A stretch of 64,000 bases of DNA from Candidatus Enterococcus huntleyi. GTDB lineage: Bacteria; Bacillota; Bacilli; Lactobacillales; Enterococcaceae. The stretch is from assembly GCF_009933175.1 (NCBI RefSeq), contig NZ_MAEJ01000011.1, positions 1 to 64,000 on the forward strand, written 5' to 3'. Made by a program: the position numbers and the translations under genes. Positions within the stretch are counted from its first letter, which is position 1, and each line of letters begins with the position of its first letter. This document shows, piece after piece, positions 19,021 through 27,727 of the stretch. The notes beneath the pieces are model-generated. The model was given only the letters and a program-made list of their open reading frames with translations. It did not search any database and was not told where the DNA came from.

Positions 19021-19119
19021 ATTCGATCGCTCCTTATTATCAGCAATTTTCAACGTCCACTTGCTTTCTTTTGCAATTCTCGCTATGCTTATTTCATCAA
19101 ATGAAATGGAGCTTTCACT

Positions 19120-19563
19120 ATGACAGACACGATTTATTCAGGCTACCTCAGAACGCCTCATTATTATGAAACTGATCAAATGGGCATCGTGCACCATTCT
19201 AATTACATTCGCTGGTTTGAAGAAGCCCGCGTTCAGCTACTAGATTTTCTGAATTGTAGCTACAAGGAAATTGAAGATGCTGGGATTATTATTCCTGTGC
19301 TAGATGTCTCTTGCCAATATAAAGGCATGATTCGTTTTGGCGACGAGATTCGGATTGATATCGCGATTCATTCTTATACCGGGACACGCCTGACTTTTGG
19401 TTATACGATTTATCCCGTTGACGGTGACACTATTCTGACTACAGGCACCAGCAGTCACTGCTTTTTATCCGCTGAAACACAGCGTTTAATCCGGTTAAAG
19501 AAAACGCACCCTCAGATTCATCAAATCTTTGAAGACTATTATGCACAAACGAAACTCAAGTAA
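19120..19563 (+). CDS. YbgC/FadM-type acyl-CoA thioesterase (hotdog fold)
   Basis: The 147 residues have the 4-hydroxybenzoyl-CoA thioesterase signature YYETDQMGIVHHSNYIRWFEEAR (catalytic Asp near 17) and the expected alternating strand pattern after it. The enzyme should hydrolyse acyl-CoA or acyl-ACP thioesters in the cytoplasm. The substrate cannot be read. The length is standard. It is a single gene on the plus strand, divergent from ahpCF, with an AATGGAGC SD and a terminator after it. Confidence 0.85.
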   Translation: MTDTIYSGYLRTPHYYETDQMGIVHHSNYIRWFEEARVQLLDFLNCSYKEIEDAGIIIPVLDVSCQYKGMIRFGDEIRIDIAIHSYTGTRLTFGYTIYPVDGDTILTTGTSSHCFLSAETQRLIRLKKTHPQIHQIFEDYYAQTKLK

Positions 19564-19610
19564 ATTGCGCCTTTTCGCGTAACTACGCAGACAATTAAAT
19601 TAAGTCAAAA

Positions 19611-19650
19611 AAAATCAACGCGCACTTCGACGAGTGGCGTTGATTTTTTT
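19611..19650. terminator. Bidirectional terminator between the thioesterase and bceB genes
   Basis: AATCAACGC pairs with GCGTTGATT across a short inner stem. An A run precedes it and a T run follows, so it can stop transcription arriving from both convergent genes. Confidence 0.85.
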
Positions 19651-19682
19651 GTTCTTATTCACTAAATTCCATTTGCTATTAC

Positions 19683-21689
19683 TTATTTCCGTTCAACAAT
19701 TCGGTAATACACTTTTGAAGTAAATAGGTACACTAGTAAGTAACACGCTGCGAAGAGCACGACTGAAATCACCGTCACAAGACTCATCAAGTTTTGATCA
19801 GTTAAGCCAAATAGCAAGAGTAGTTTGCGGATAATCGGTAAGGCGAAGGCCAAATGAATCGCCGCTAAGGTAATTGGGAATAAGAAAACCATCAAAATTT
19901 GACTGACAATCGTTTGACGCACTTCTTGATGACTCATCCCAACTTTTTGCATAATCTCAAAACGTTTTGCATCGCCATAACCTTCAGAAATTTGCTTATA
20001 GTAGATGATTAAAGCCGTTGCTAACGTAAAGCTAAGTCCAAAGACCAAACCAATAAATAGGAAGCCACCGACAAACGCATTCGTTTCCGTTCGATCATCG
20101 TCAATTGATGTATAATCGGCAAAGTCCATGTTTGGTTGAGGTAACTCTTTCCCAGCATTCGCGTTATTTAACTCTGTCGCGTAGCTCGCTAATGCTTGAG
20201 TAAATTTGTCGCGATTGGCTTGCGTGCCTTTCAGATTACCGGTTACTTCTGACTGCAATTGAATGGCTTTTTCATAATTCTCAGGTTGTTCAAGCTCTTT
20301 GATCAGTTGATTGCTAACTGTTGTAGAAGCCGTCACCACCAAATAAGAATCGGAAATTTCTGGGATGCTAGGTAAGAATTCTACCTCTGTTAATTGTTTT
20401 TTGACTGTCAATGTTTGCTCAGGCAACTGCATTTCTGTCCCTTCAAATGCGCCAGCTATGGGATACAACAACACTTCATTCTCTGAAAGAGTCTCCGTTT
20501 GACCAGTCAAGCGGTTGTACTCTTCTACTGGCATGAATTGGATCATTGCAAAGGCTGAAAAATTAATTTCCTCTTTTTTAGTTGGTGCAAATTTCTGGTT
20601 ATCTCTCACTACACCGACACTATTCGGTAATTCTAAGTAATAACCGTCCGTTACTTCGACGTTATTTTCTTTGGCCAGTTGTTCAAATGTTGCTTCAATT
20701 TCTGGCGTCTGTTGTTGCGTAGAAAGTGAAACATCAAATGGATTACGACCACTGAGAACATTCTCTTTCCCAAAATAAAGACCCGCTGTCGACGAAACCG
20801 TCACAAGCACCATCGTACAAAGAATACAGATGCTGGCAAGCCCCGCGCCATTTTGTTTCATTCGATAAATCATCCCTGAAACATTCACAAAATGCTTAGG
20901 ATTGTAGTAATATTTTTTACGTCCACGCAAAAATTTTAAGACCGTCACACTACCGGCAATTGTCAATAAATAGGTACCGACGATCACTAAAATGATTGCG
21001 ATGAAAAAGGCTGCAAAAGCTTCTACCGGTGATTTAATAGTCAATGACAGATAGTAACCTACCCCTAATAAAACAGCTCCGATGATACTCAAAATCCATC
21101 TTGATTTCGGTTCTTTTTCCCCAGTTTGCCCTCCGTGTAATAATTCAATCGGGTTGGTTTTAATTACTTGTAGGAAATTATAGAAGAATAAAATTAGAAA
21201 GATGCCGACAAATAATACAGCAATTGAAACAAACATCGTCACTGATAATTGGAAAACAAATTCTGCGCCAAAACCAGTCATTTTTTTCATAACTAAGAAT
21301 AAAAATTTAGAAAAGATTGTGCCACTCACAACACCTGCGACTAAGACAATCAACAAGCTCAATAAAGTTTCAACAAACAACATAACACCTAATGAATTCT
21401 TGCCGAGTCCTAAAATATTATACAAACCGAGTTCTTTTTTCCGTTGTTTAATTAAGAAACTATTTGTGTAAAATGAAAAGATCAAAGAAAAGATCATTAC
21501 GACATAATTCCCAAAACCGAAGATTGAGCGCACGGTTGCCGCCTGTGGAAGAGTGCGCATTCCCTCATTGCCTAACATGACCTGCATCAAAATATTCAAA
21601 GCCACTAAGAAGATCATCGAAAGTAAGAATGGCCCATAGGTTGTTTTGTTCTTTTTAAGATTATTCCAGCCTAATTTTAGATAAAACAT
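19683..21689 (-). CDS. BceB-type ABC transporter permease (peptide-antibiotic resistance)
   Basis: The 668-residue protein has the BceB plan. An FtsX-like helix bundle occupies about 1-310. A large extracytoplasmic domain lies at about 315-535, between helices 7 and 8, and three helices follow at the C-terminus. BceAB-type transporters free lipid II-cycle intermediates from antimicrobial peptides such as bacitracin and also act as the sensor for the linked kinase. The start is three bases after the ATPase stop. With the kinase and regulator genes nearby it completes a Bce module. The inducing antibiotic cannot be told. Confidence 0.9.
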   Translation of the reverse strand: MFYLKLGWNNLKKNKTTYGPFLLSMIFLVALNILMQVMLGNEGMRTLPQAATVRSIFGFGNYVVMIFSLIFSFYTNSFLIKQRKKELGLYNILGLGKNSLGVMLFVETLLSLLIVLVAGVVSGTIFSKFLFLVMKKMTGFGAEFVFQLSVTMFVSIAVLFVGIFLILFFYNFLQVIKTNPIELLHGGQTGEKEPKSRWILSIIGAVLLGVGYYLSLTIKSPVEAFAAFFIAIILVIVGTYLLTIAGSVTVLKFLRGRKKYYYNPKHFVNVSGMIYRMKQNGAGLASICILCTMVLVTVSSTAGLYFGKENVLSGRNPFDVSLSTQQQTPEIEATFEQLAKENNVEVTDGYYLELPNSVGVVRDNQKFAPTKKEEINFSAFAMIQFMPVEEYNRLTGQTETLSENEVLLYPIAGAFEGTEMQLPEQTLTVKKQLTEVEFLPSIPEISDSYLVVTASTTVSNQLIKELEQPENYEKAIQLQSEVTGNLKGTQANRDKFTQALASYATELNNANAGKELPQPNMDFADYTSIDDDRTETNAFVGGFLFIGLVFGLSFTLATALIIYYKQISEGYGDAKRFEIMQKVGMSHQEVRQTIVSQILMVFLFPITLAAIHLAFALPIIRKLLLLFGLTDQNLMSLVTVISVVLFAACYLLVYLFTSKVYYRIVERK

Positions 21690-21692
21690 TCC

Positions 21693-22451
21693 TTACGCCC
21701 CCTTTGTCAACAGCACCGTCATCGTGTCATTGATGCTCGTAAGAAATTCTTGGTTAGTTTGCTGTCCGCGATATACTTGGTGGAAGACTTGTCCATCTTT
21801 GATGAACAAAACGCGATTTGCATGACTCGCTGCCAGCGCACTGTGGGTCACCATCAAAATTGTTTGACCATTTTTATTGACCTCTTCAAATAGTTCAAGT
21901 AGCGCATCCGCCGAACGAGAATCCAAAGCGCCGGTCGGTTCATCCGCTAAAACTAAATCCGGATTTGTGATCAATGCTCGAGCCACTGCCACTCTCTGTT
22001 TTTGACCCCCAGAAATTTCATACGGGTATTTATCCAATAAATCGACAATCTTCAATGATTTTGCCAACGGTGCTAAGCGTGCTTCCATTTCTCTGACTTT
22101 GACTTTCGATAAGACTAGCGGTAAGAAGATATTGTCTTTAATATTGAAAGTATCCAACAAATTGAAATCTTGGAATACGAAGCCCAGATGCTCCCGACGA
22201 AAATGAGCAAGCTTTCCTTCAGGAATTTTACTTAGATCCTGTGTCTCTAACAACACTTCGCCTTTGGTTGCTTTATCTAAGGTCGCCAGAATATTTAATA
22301 AACTACTCTTCCCAGAACCTGATTCACCCATGATTGCGATATATTCGCCTTTTTCGACACTAAAATTAACATCCTTCAGCGCTTCAACCTGCGCGATTTG
22401 GTGACGACTACTATAAATTTTCTGAATGTGATTAACGTTTAAAAATGCCAT
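21693..22451 (-). CDS. BceA-type ABC transporter ATP-binding protein
   Basis: The 252 residues contain Walker A (GESGSGKSS, about 39), Q-loop (FVFQDFN), signature (ISGGQKQR, about 147), Walker B (LVLADEPTGALD) and the H-loop (MVTHS). An N-terminal VNHIQKIYSSR and a short C-terminal extension are typical of the BceA group. It is encoded just before bceB. A candidate regulator-binding repeat lies about 90 bases upstream. The SD is GAGGAATTATTATC, with rather long spacing. Confidence 0.92.
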   Translation of the reverse strand: MAFLNVNHIQKIYSSRHQIAQVEALKDVNFSVEKGEYIAIMGESGSGKSSLLNILATLDKATKGEVLLETQDLSKIPEGKLAHFRREHLGFVFQDFNLLDTFNIKDNIFLPLVLSKVKVREMEARLAPLAKSLKIVDLLDKYPYEISGGQKQRVAVARALITNPDLVLADEPTGALDSRSADALLELFEEVNKNGQTILMVTHSALAASHANRVLFIKDGQVFHQVYRGQQTNQEFLTSINDTMTVLLTKGA

Positions 22452-22533
22452 GATAATAATTCCTCCTCTTGTTTGTTCTCCTATAGTCTACTAAGAACCA
22501 CGGCCTGTCACCACCAACAGTTAACTAACATAA

Positions 22534-22550
22534 CCTTACATTTTTGTAGG
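22534..22550. promoter_or_regulatory. Candidate BceR-type operator upstream of bceAB
   Basis: CCTTACA (22534-22540), four T, then TGTAGG (22545-22550) form an inverted repeat of the ACA-N4-TGT kind known for BceR-like regulators. It sits in the 260-base gap in front of the transporter genes and behind the terminator of the kinase operon, the expected place for activation of bceAB by the linked response regulator. Confidence 0.65.
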
Positions 22551-22593
22551 CTTAACGTATAAATTGAAATTTTAGACCACAAATTGTCGACAG

Positions 22594-22625
22594 AAAAAGG
22601 CTGGACTTTTTTGTCTCAGCCTTTT
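22594..22625 (-). terminator. Terminator of the HIRAN-bceR-bceS operon
   Basis: AAAAAGGCTG and CAGCCTTTT form a stem with a loop of about 13 bases. On the minus strand it ends in T-rich sequence about 90 bases beyond the kinase stop. It separates the regulator operon from the transporter operon. Confidence 0.75.
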
Positions 22626-22712
22626 CCATTCATTAAGACATTCAGCTTGGAGTACGCCAGCTATCACATTTCACTGCTCAACTACAGTATTCCCTGCGTG
22701 CCTACTATCTGC

Positions 22713-23708
22713 TCAGCTTTCACTTTGTTGCCATTGAAATTTCACCTGTGTTCCCTGACCCACTGTCGAAGTCACCGTTAACTGAATTTCCAATTTGTCA
22801 GCAATCACCTTACTCATATACAATCCCAAACCAGTTGCTTTCTTATTTCCACGTCCATTAAGACCGGTATAGCCCTTTTCAAAAATACGCGGAATATCCT
22901 CTTCCAGAATTCCCAACCCTGTATCACAAATAACAAACGACTGCGGCCCATCACTCTTAATGGTAATCTGACCCGTCTTGGTATACTTAATGCCATTAAA
23001 GATGATTTGTTCTAAAATAAAACTCAACCACTTTTCATCCGTCACTAAGCGAACCTCGTCTATTTCAAGCTCGATTCCTAAATCTTTGGCAATGAAAAAA
23101 GGCGCATATTTTTTGATAATCGGTTTAACCACTTGTGCGAGTGATACTTCCTTAAAAACAAAATCATTCTCCGGCGATTGGATGCGCAAATACTGCAACA
23201 TCATGTCTAGATACTGTTCCATCTTAAAAATTTCATTCTTAAATTCCTGCTTGCGTGGACTCTCCTCTACTTGAACCATCAAATCTAAAGCCGCTAAAGG
23301 CGTTTTTATCTGATGACTCCACATCGCATAATAATCGATTAATTCTTTCTGTTGCGACTCTTTTTGATAGGTAATCTGACTCATTTCTTTGGTGATATTT
23401 GTCAAAAGCTGATAATAATCCTGCTCCAACAGCGTGCTCTGCGTCAGCTCATCTAGAGACTCAACTTGCCACGATTTTTGAATCAGCCGCTGAATTTTTT
23501 TGTGCTTCTGCCAGTCAATTGTCACTTTCACGACAAATAAAATTAGGACAATTGGAAAGGAAAATAGAATCGCATCCTGATAAATAGCCCACGAAAGGTT
23601 ATGTAAATAAAACGTCACTGCCACTAAGCCAATTACCACAAAATAAAGTAGTAACTGCCAAAGATAATCTCGCAATAAGCGAAAAATAAACGAGCGCTTA
23701 TTCTTCAT
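22713..23708 (-). CDS. BceS-type intramembrane-sensing histidine kinase
   Basis: From MKNKRSFIFRLLRDYLW (ATG 23708, overlapping the bceR stop) the kinase has 331 residues. Two N-terminal helices (about 15-35 and 42-60) are joined by only a few residues, so there is no sensor domain, as in kinases that take their signal from a BceAB transporter. The H-box is MWSHQIKTPLAAL (His near 130). The ATPase part has the N-box (FNGIKYT), G1 (DTGLGI) and G2 (GLGLYMSKVIA). A start six codons upstream is possible. Confidence 0.9.
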   Translation of the reverse strand: MKNKRSFIFRLLRDYLWQLLLYFVVIGLVAVTFYLHNLSWAIYQDAILFSFPIVLILFVVKVTIDWQKHKKIQRLIQKSWQVESLDELTQSTLLEQDYYQLLTNITKEMSQITYQKESQQKELIDYYAMWSHQIKTPLAALDLMVQVEESPRKQEFKNEIFKMEQYLDMMLQYLRIQSPENDFVFKEVSLAQVVKPIIKKYAPFFIAKDLGIELEIDEVRLVTDEKWLSFILEQIIFNGIKYTKTGQITIKSDGPQSFVICDTGLGILEEDIPRIFEKGYTGLNGRGNKKATGLGLYMSKVIADKLEIQLTVTSTVGQGTQVKFQWQQSES

Positions 23709-24387
23709 CAGATTCCACCAATACATAGCCTTTCCCTTTGATTGTTTGGATAATCGAAGGTACGCCTTGATCAGAAAGTTTTTTACGCAAGCGCGCCACG
23801 TTAACAGTCAGCGTATTCTTACTAATAAACTCTTCGCTTTCCCAGAGTTTTTCCATAATCAATTCCTTTGACACAGCTTTTTCAGGCGTGGCAAATAATA
23901 ACGCCAAAATCTTCGTTTCATTTGGAGTAAGTGACAGCATCTGGTCGCCATAAAATAACTGATTTTCAGCCAAGGCCAAAGACCATTCTTTATAGGTAAC
24001 CTGCTGCTCATTCTCTTTAAATGTGTACGTTCTCCGTAAAACCGCCTGGACCTTCGCTACCAAAATGTCTAGATCAAACGGTTTACTAATGAAGTCATCG
24101 CCGCCGATATTAACTGCCATCACAATATTCATCTTATCGCTGGCAGAAGACAGGAAAATCGTCGGCACATTCGAAACCTTCCGAATTTCTTCGCACCAAT
24201 GGTAGCCGTTAAAATACGGTAATCCGATATCCAGTAACACCAAATCTGGCTGAATTTCCTCAAACTCTTCCATCACTCGTTGAAAATTTTCGACACAATA
24301 GATGATAAAACCCCATTTTCCTAAGGCTTCTGACACCATCGTGCGAATCATTTCATCATCTTCGACTAAATATATTTTATTGTGCAT
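23698..24387 (-). CDS. BceR-type OmpR-family response regulator
   Basis: The 229-residue protein has a receiver domain with the acidic pair near the start (VEDDEM), phospho-acceptor Asp in LVLLDIGLPYFNG (about 53) and Lys in ISKPFD (about 102). A winged-helix DNA-binding domain follows (about 130-225: LTPNETKILALL, NTLTVNVARLRKKL, IQTIKGKGYVL). It overlaps the kinase gene by 11 bases. Sixteen bases separate it from the upstream HIRAN gene, so it is probably the second gene of that operon. Confidence 0.93.
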   Translation of the reverse strand: MHNKIYLVEDDEMIRTMVSEALGKWGFIIYCVENFQRVMEEFEEIQPDLVLLDIGLPYFNGYHWCEEIRKVSNVPTIFLSSASDKMNIVMAVNIGGDDFISKPFDLDILVAKVQAVLRRTYTFKENEQQVTYKEWSLALAENQLFYGDQMLSLTPNETKILALLFATPEKAVSKELIMEKLWESEEFISKNTLTVNVARLRKKLSDQGVPSIIQTIKGKGYVLVESDEE

Positions 24388-24403
24388 CAGCTTTCCTCAC
24401 TTT

Positions 24404-24808
24404 TCAGTCTTCTTCCGTTAATTTTCGATAAAAATCGGTCATTTCTTTGAACTCTTCTGAATCAGCAATCGTAATTTCCGTATGTGTTACTAATTTTTTA
24501 TCTGGATAGACACGGGCAATAATCTTCGTTTGCGTGATAAAACGAGGGACTACCATACATTCATTCGGCAATAAATCATATATTCGACCCGCGCTCATAC
24601 AACCTCTCGCCAATGTATGAGGACTATTCGCAACATAGCCAACCTTACCAATCACCGGCGCCATGACAGCAATCGCTTCCTCATCAAAAAAATTATTTGG
24701 CTCTTTCACCAATGACAAAAAATTGCCAATCTCAAAAGGCTTCATCCCAAAATAGTGATGGGTCCCTGTAATTGTTATGTATAAATCTCGCTCGATAAAT
24801 GGTTGCAT
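24404..24808 (-). CDS. Free-standing HIRAN-domain protein
   Basis: The 134 residues fit the HIRAN domain: ITITGTHHYFG, then a KEPNNFFDEEAIAV segment (about 37-50), GKVGYVANS (about 55-63) and an RFITQTKIIARVYP strand. In HLTF/Rad5-like proteins this domain binds single-stranded DNA 3' ends. In bacteria free-standing copies exist and their role is poorly known. The gene is 16 bases upstream of bceR and in the same direction, so it is likely the first gene of that operon. The SD is GAGGGG with 10-base spacing. Confidence 0.8.
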   Translation of the reverse strand: MQPFIERDLYITITGTHHYFGMKPFEIGNFLSLVKEPNNFFDEEAIAVMAPVIGKVGYVANSPHTLARGCMSAGRIYDLLPNECMVVPRFITQTKIIARVYPDKKLVTHTEITIADSEEFKEMTDFYRKLTEED

Positions 24809-24960
24809 TTATTCTACACCCCTCTATTTTGGTCTTAGTTTTGCTTACTCTCTATTTTATCATAGCTTCACAACGAAACTAAATAAATCTCAGTAAATTT
24901 AATAGGATACGACTAGCCTTTACTTAATAACTAGGGAATTTAGCAAAAAGTGAACAAAAA

Positions 24961-25001
24961 ATAGAGTCAAAAATGTAGATTTCTCTACATTTCAGCTCTA
25001 T
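24961..25001 (-). terminator. Terminator of the YehS-like gene
   Basis: ATAGAG/CTCTAT and AAATGTAGA/TCTACATTT form a two-part stem, with an A run upstream that reads as T on the minus strand. It stands about 75 bases after the stop of the DUF1456 gene. Confidence 0.8.
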
Positions 25002-25076
25002 CGTAGTCTGTCATAACTAGCACTATTTCTACTTTTTCTATCTTCTTCTCATTCTACCTTGTATAAGTATTCCTCT

Positions 25077-25580
25077 TTAGGCTAAGTCTTCACGATAGCG
25101 AATGGTTAAGCCTTTTAAGAAATTTCTGGCATAACGATCCCCACAAGCCACATAGTTTCGGTGGCCTTCTTTACGCAAAATCGCACTAATTTCACTTGGT
25201 GAAGCATAAACTTCAGCTAAACGTAACACATCTAAAATATCATCGCTGGTCATTGATAAAGCAATCCGAACTTTTTTCAATAACACATTATTAACACTCG
25301 CTTGATTGGTAATCTGAAATGGATTCGGCGGAGTTGTCCCAGGCTTCAACTTTTGTTTGCCCCGTTTGAAGATAATAAAGCCGTTAAGAAATGTCTCCAA
25401 TGTTTTCGCATCACATACGGCATCTCTCTGTAAGTCATCATCAGCCGGCTGTTTCGTCAGTAACTCAGCTAGTCTCGTTTGATCAATTGTCATACCGCCT
25501 AGTTCGAAAATCTTAAGCATGTCTTGATTTTTTAAATCTAACGCATAACGTAAACGTATCAAAATATCATTATTATTCAT
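25077..25580 (-). CDS. DUF1456 (YehS-like) protein
   Basis: The 167-residue protein has two copies of the DUF1456 unit. The first (about 1-75) begins NNNDILIRLRYALDLKNQDMLKIFELGG and ends CDAKTLETFLNGFI. The second (about 92-160) begins NNVLLKKVRIALSMTSDDILDVL and ends CGDRYARNFLKGL. Both halves share the pattern of an Asp/Leu-rich helix followed by a cysteine and a C-terminal helix. The family has no established function. The SD AGGAGGACACG precedes ATG. It stands alone between two terminators or gaps. Confidence 0.85.
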   Translation of the reverse strand: MNNNDILIRLRYALDLKNQDMLKIFELGGMTIDQTRLAELLTKQPADDDLQRDAVCDAKTLETFLNGFIIFKRGKQKLKPGTTPPNPFQITNQASVNNVLLKKVRIALSMTSDDILDVLRLAEVYASPSEISAILRKEGHRNYVACGDRYARNFLKGLTIRYREDLA

Positions 25581-25765
25581 CGTGTCCTCCTATTACTCAG
25601 CCTTTTTGGCGAGCAAAAGATTGGCTTTCATTCTCCTCGTAAGAACTGATTCTCGCTAAAAGAAATAAGCTATCGACTTATTCTACCACATCCATTTTAG
25701 CTAAAAAAGTCCACTACCTCAGGAAAAGCAGAAATAACTACCTCCTGTAAGTAGCGAACATCGAT

Positions 25766-26704
25766 TTATTTATCCAAAACTGGATAAGATTCAGTCATCA
25801 ATTGATAAATTTTATCAGAAAGAGTACTAATTTCAGCCTCTGCTTCTGGTAAACCTGTCGAATAAAAGGTCAAGATATACGGGTGCTCGATATCAAATAA
25901 CCCAATATCATGCACGCTATGATTGACTGAGCCAATCTTATGCGCCACGTGCTCGATTGTTCGATCCGTCGACAAACGAATCGGAAACTCCGTCTGTTTT
26001 AACCACTGAATTATTTGCCCATACAAAGGATTCTTTTTCTTATTTTCATTCAGTTGAATCAATAAATCTCGTGCTTGATTCGCGGTCAATAAGTTTTTCG
26101 AAACATTCAACTCTGGCAAATAATTTTTGCGGAACTCATCGCGTATAACAATCCGCCCTCCTAGCTTCCTATAAAGCATATTCGTCGCCACATTATCAGA
26201 ATAAACCAGCATATACTCTAACAAAGCTTCAATTGAGTAATTCGTCTCAATCCGATGATTGATAATCGCACCCGTGCCATCTGCATAGTCATCAACTGTA
26301 TATAAAACCTGTTGATCCAAGGCCAATTCACCTGCTTGAATTTTGTCAGCCACTAACATCGCCAACATTACTTTTGAAGTACTTGCGGCTAAAAACTCTT
26401 CATCCCCATTTAATGAGAATGCTCGTTTGGTACTTAAATCATAGAAACCTATCCCGATTGCTTCACTTTTTAACGATTCTTTCTCCTTTATGAGGGCATT
26501 TATTTCCCCATACAAGACTTCTAGCTGCTGCTGATACTGTGCTTGTCGCTCATTTTTTTCTTTTTCTTGTTGTGCCTGTTGTGCTTTCTTTTCCTCTGCT
26601 TGAACATTTTCTCCAAATCTATTGATGCCAAATAGAGCCAGCATACAAGCGAGGATTATACCAATCCCTATATAAATATTCACTTTTCCCCTAGTTAAAT
26701 TCAT
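25766..26704 (-). CDS. Membrane-anchored class A beta-lactamase-like serine hydrolase
   Basis: An N-terminal membrane segment (about 8-26) is followed by a coiled-coil-like, Gln/Glu-rich stretch (about 32-75) and an extracytoplasmic serine hydrolase domain. That domain has the SxxK motif in AASTSKVMLAML, SDN in YSDNVATNML and a KIG triad (HKIGSVNHS). This is the beta-lactamase class A-like fold, but the anchor and coiled coil are unlike secreted resistance enzymes, so a cell-wall role is as likely as drug hydrolysis. The length is 312 residues. It starts 14 bases after the stop of a membrane protein gene, probably its operon partner. Confidence 0.82.
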   Translation of the reverse strand: MNLTRGKVNIYIGIGIILACMLALFGINRFGENVQAEEKKAQQAQQEKEKNERQAQYQQQLEVLYGEINALIKEKESLKSEAIGIGFYDLSTKRAFSLNGDEEFLAASTSKVMLAMLVADKIQAGELALDQQVLYTVDDYADGTGAIINHRIETNYSIEALLEYMLVYSDNVATNMLYRKLGGRIVIRDEFRKNYLPELNVSKNLLTANQARDLLIQLNENKKKNPLYGQIIQWLKQTEFPIRLSTDRTIEHVAHKIGSVNHSVHDIGLFDIEHPYILTFYSTGLPEAEAEISTLSDKIYQLMTESYPVLDK

Positions 26705-26718
26705 CCGTTTTCCTCACT

Positions 26719-27465
26719 TTAATATAACAAAATTGTTCCCAACAGTAGCAGCACACTTAGACTATATTGTTTATAATTTGAATAACGAAACCGTTTATAT
26801 AAAACAAAGTAAACAGCAATCAACAATAAGAGGATTACCCCTTGAATCAGTCCTCTATTAATCCCCTGTAAGACAACTAATAAGCAAGCAACGACCCACA
26901 ACGAAAGTCCTGTACTATTATTTTTCTCAGGACGAATTGACCTATTTTGAGCCAATCCTTTGACCAAATAAATAAATAAGCATGCTGGCACGAACAACCA
27001 TAAATAGGACGCATCCAGTTTGAACGGCAGTGTAAGCGCGGCTAATAATGGAAAAAGCCCTCCAGCAAAAAAACTTTCGACAATTACGTGTATCCACTCC
27101 TGCCCCAAATTCATTTTTGGTAAAAGAAGGCATACTTGATAAAGCTCGATAAAAATAAAAAGCAAAAAGTAAGCTGTTATCCGATAATTGCCCATGGCGA
27201 ACCAAAAAATGAATGCTAAGATTACTTTAATAGCGTAGATCGGTAAGGGGACCAGTCTCCCTCTATCTATATTTTTTTGAGCGATGTCCAAAAAGAAATA
27301 ATGAACAAATAGATAACAACAAAACAAGGGAACATTGCCTAATAAACTAAGCTTCCCTGACTGATGCAGCTCGCTTCCTACCCTCACAGAAAAAAATACC
27401 TGAATGAGAGGAAACAAGAAAATCCCGATTCTTTTTATATATGTATTATTTACCAAATGAATCAC
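26719..27465 (-). CDS. Polytopic membrane protein, family not recognised
   Basis: The 248 residues are mostly hydrophobic, with about eight predicted membrane segments and few charged loops. I recognise no domain. The gene precedes the serine hydrolase gene by 14 bases in the same direction, so they are probably co-transcribed. A common role at the envelope is a context-based guess. Nothing suggests a broken gene. Confidence 0.6.
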   Translation of the reverse strand: MIHLVNNTYIKRIGIFLFPLIQVFFSVRVGSELHQSGKLSLLGNVPLFCCYLFVHYFFLDIAQKNIDRGRLVPLPIYAIKVILAFIFWFAMGNYRITAYFLLFIFIELYQVCLLLPKMNLGQEWIHVIVESFFAGGLFPLLAALTLPFKLDASYLWLFVPACLFIYLVKGLAQNRSIRPEKNNSTGLSLWVVACLLVVLQGINRGLIQGVILLLLIAVYFVLYKRFRYSNYKQYSLSVLLLLGTILLY

Positions 27466-27615
27466 TCCAAATCCTTCTCTATGTACAGGACAGTCTACGA
27501 AGCAGATACAAAAAAGCCCTATAAAATATTATAAACCTTGTAATTTAATGGTCAAGGTCGTTTCCCAATATTACAGGCACTATTTGTCAACTTTTGACAA
27601 TTTATACAAAAATTA

Positions 27616-27650
27616 ACACCAAAATCGCCAGATTTAGACAATTTTGGTGT
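27616..27650 (-). terminator. Terminator of the SDR gene
   Basis: ACACCAAAAT and ATTTTGGTGT form a perfect 10-bp stem with a 15-base loop. On the minus strand TTAATTTTTG follows. It lies about 80 bases beyond the stop of the SDR-fold gene. Confidence 0.75.
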
Positions 27651-27727
27651 CGATACGTATCGCATTTCTTCTATTTAGTTATTGCTAATGAGGCAGTTCC
27701 GCTCACTTATTCCATTAGTTAATCAAT

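Noticed and set aside
24809-25076. Small gene between the HIRAN and DUF1456 genes
   Set aside because: Only a terminator hairpin and AT-rich sequence are visible. No frame with an SD exists.
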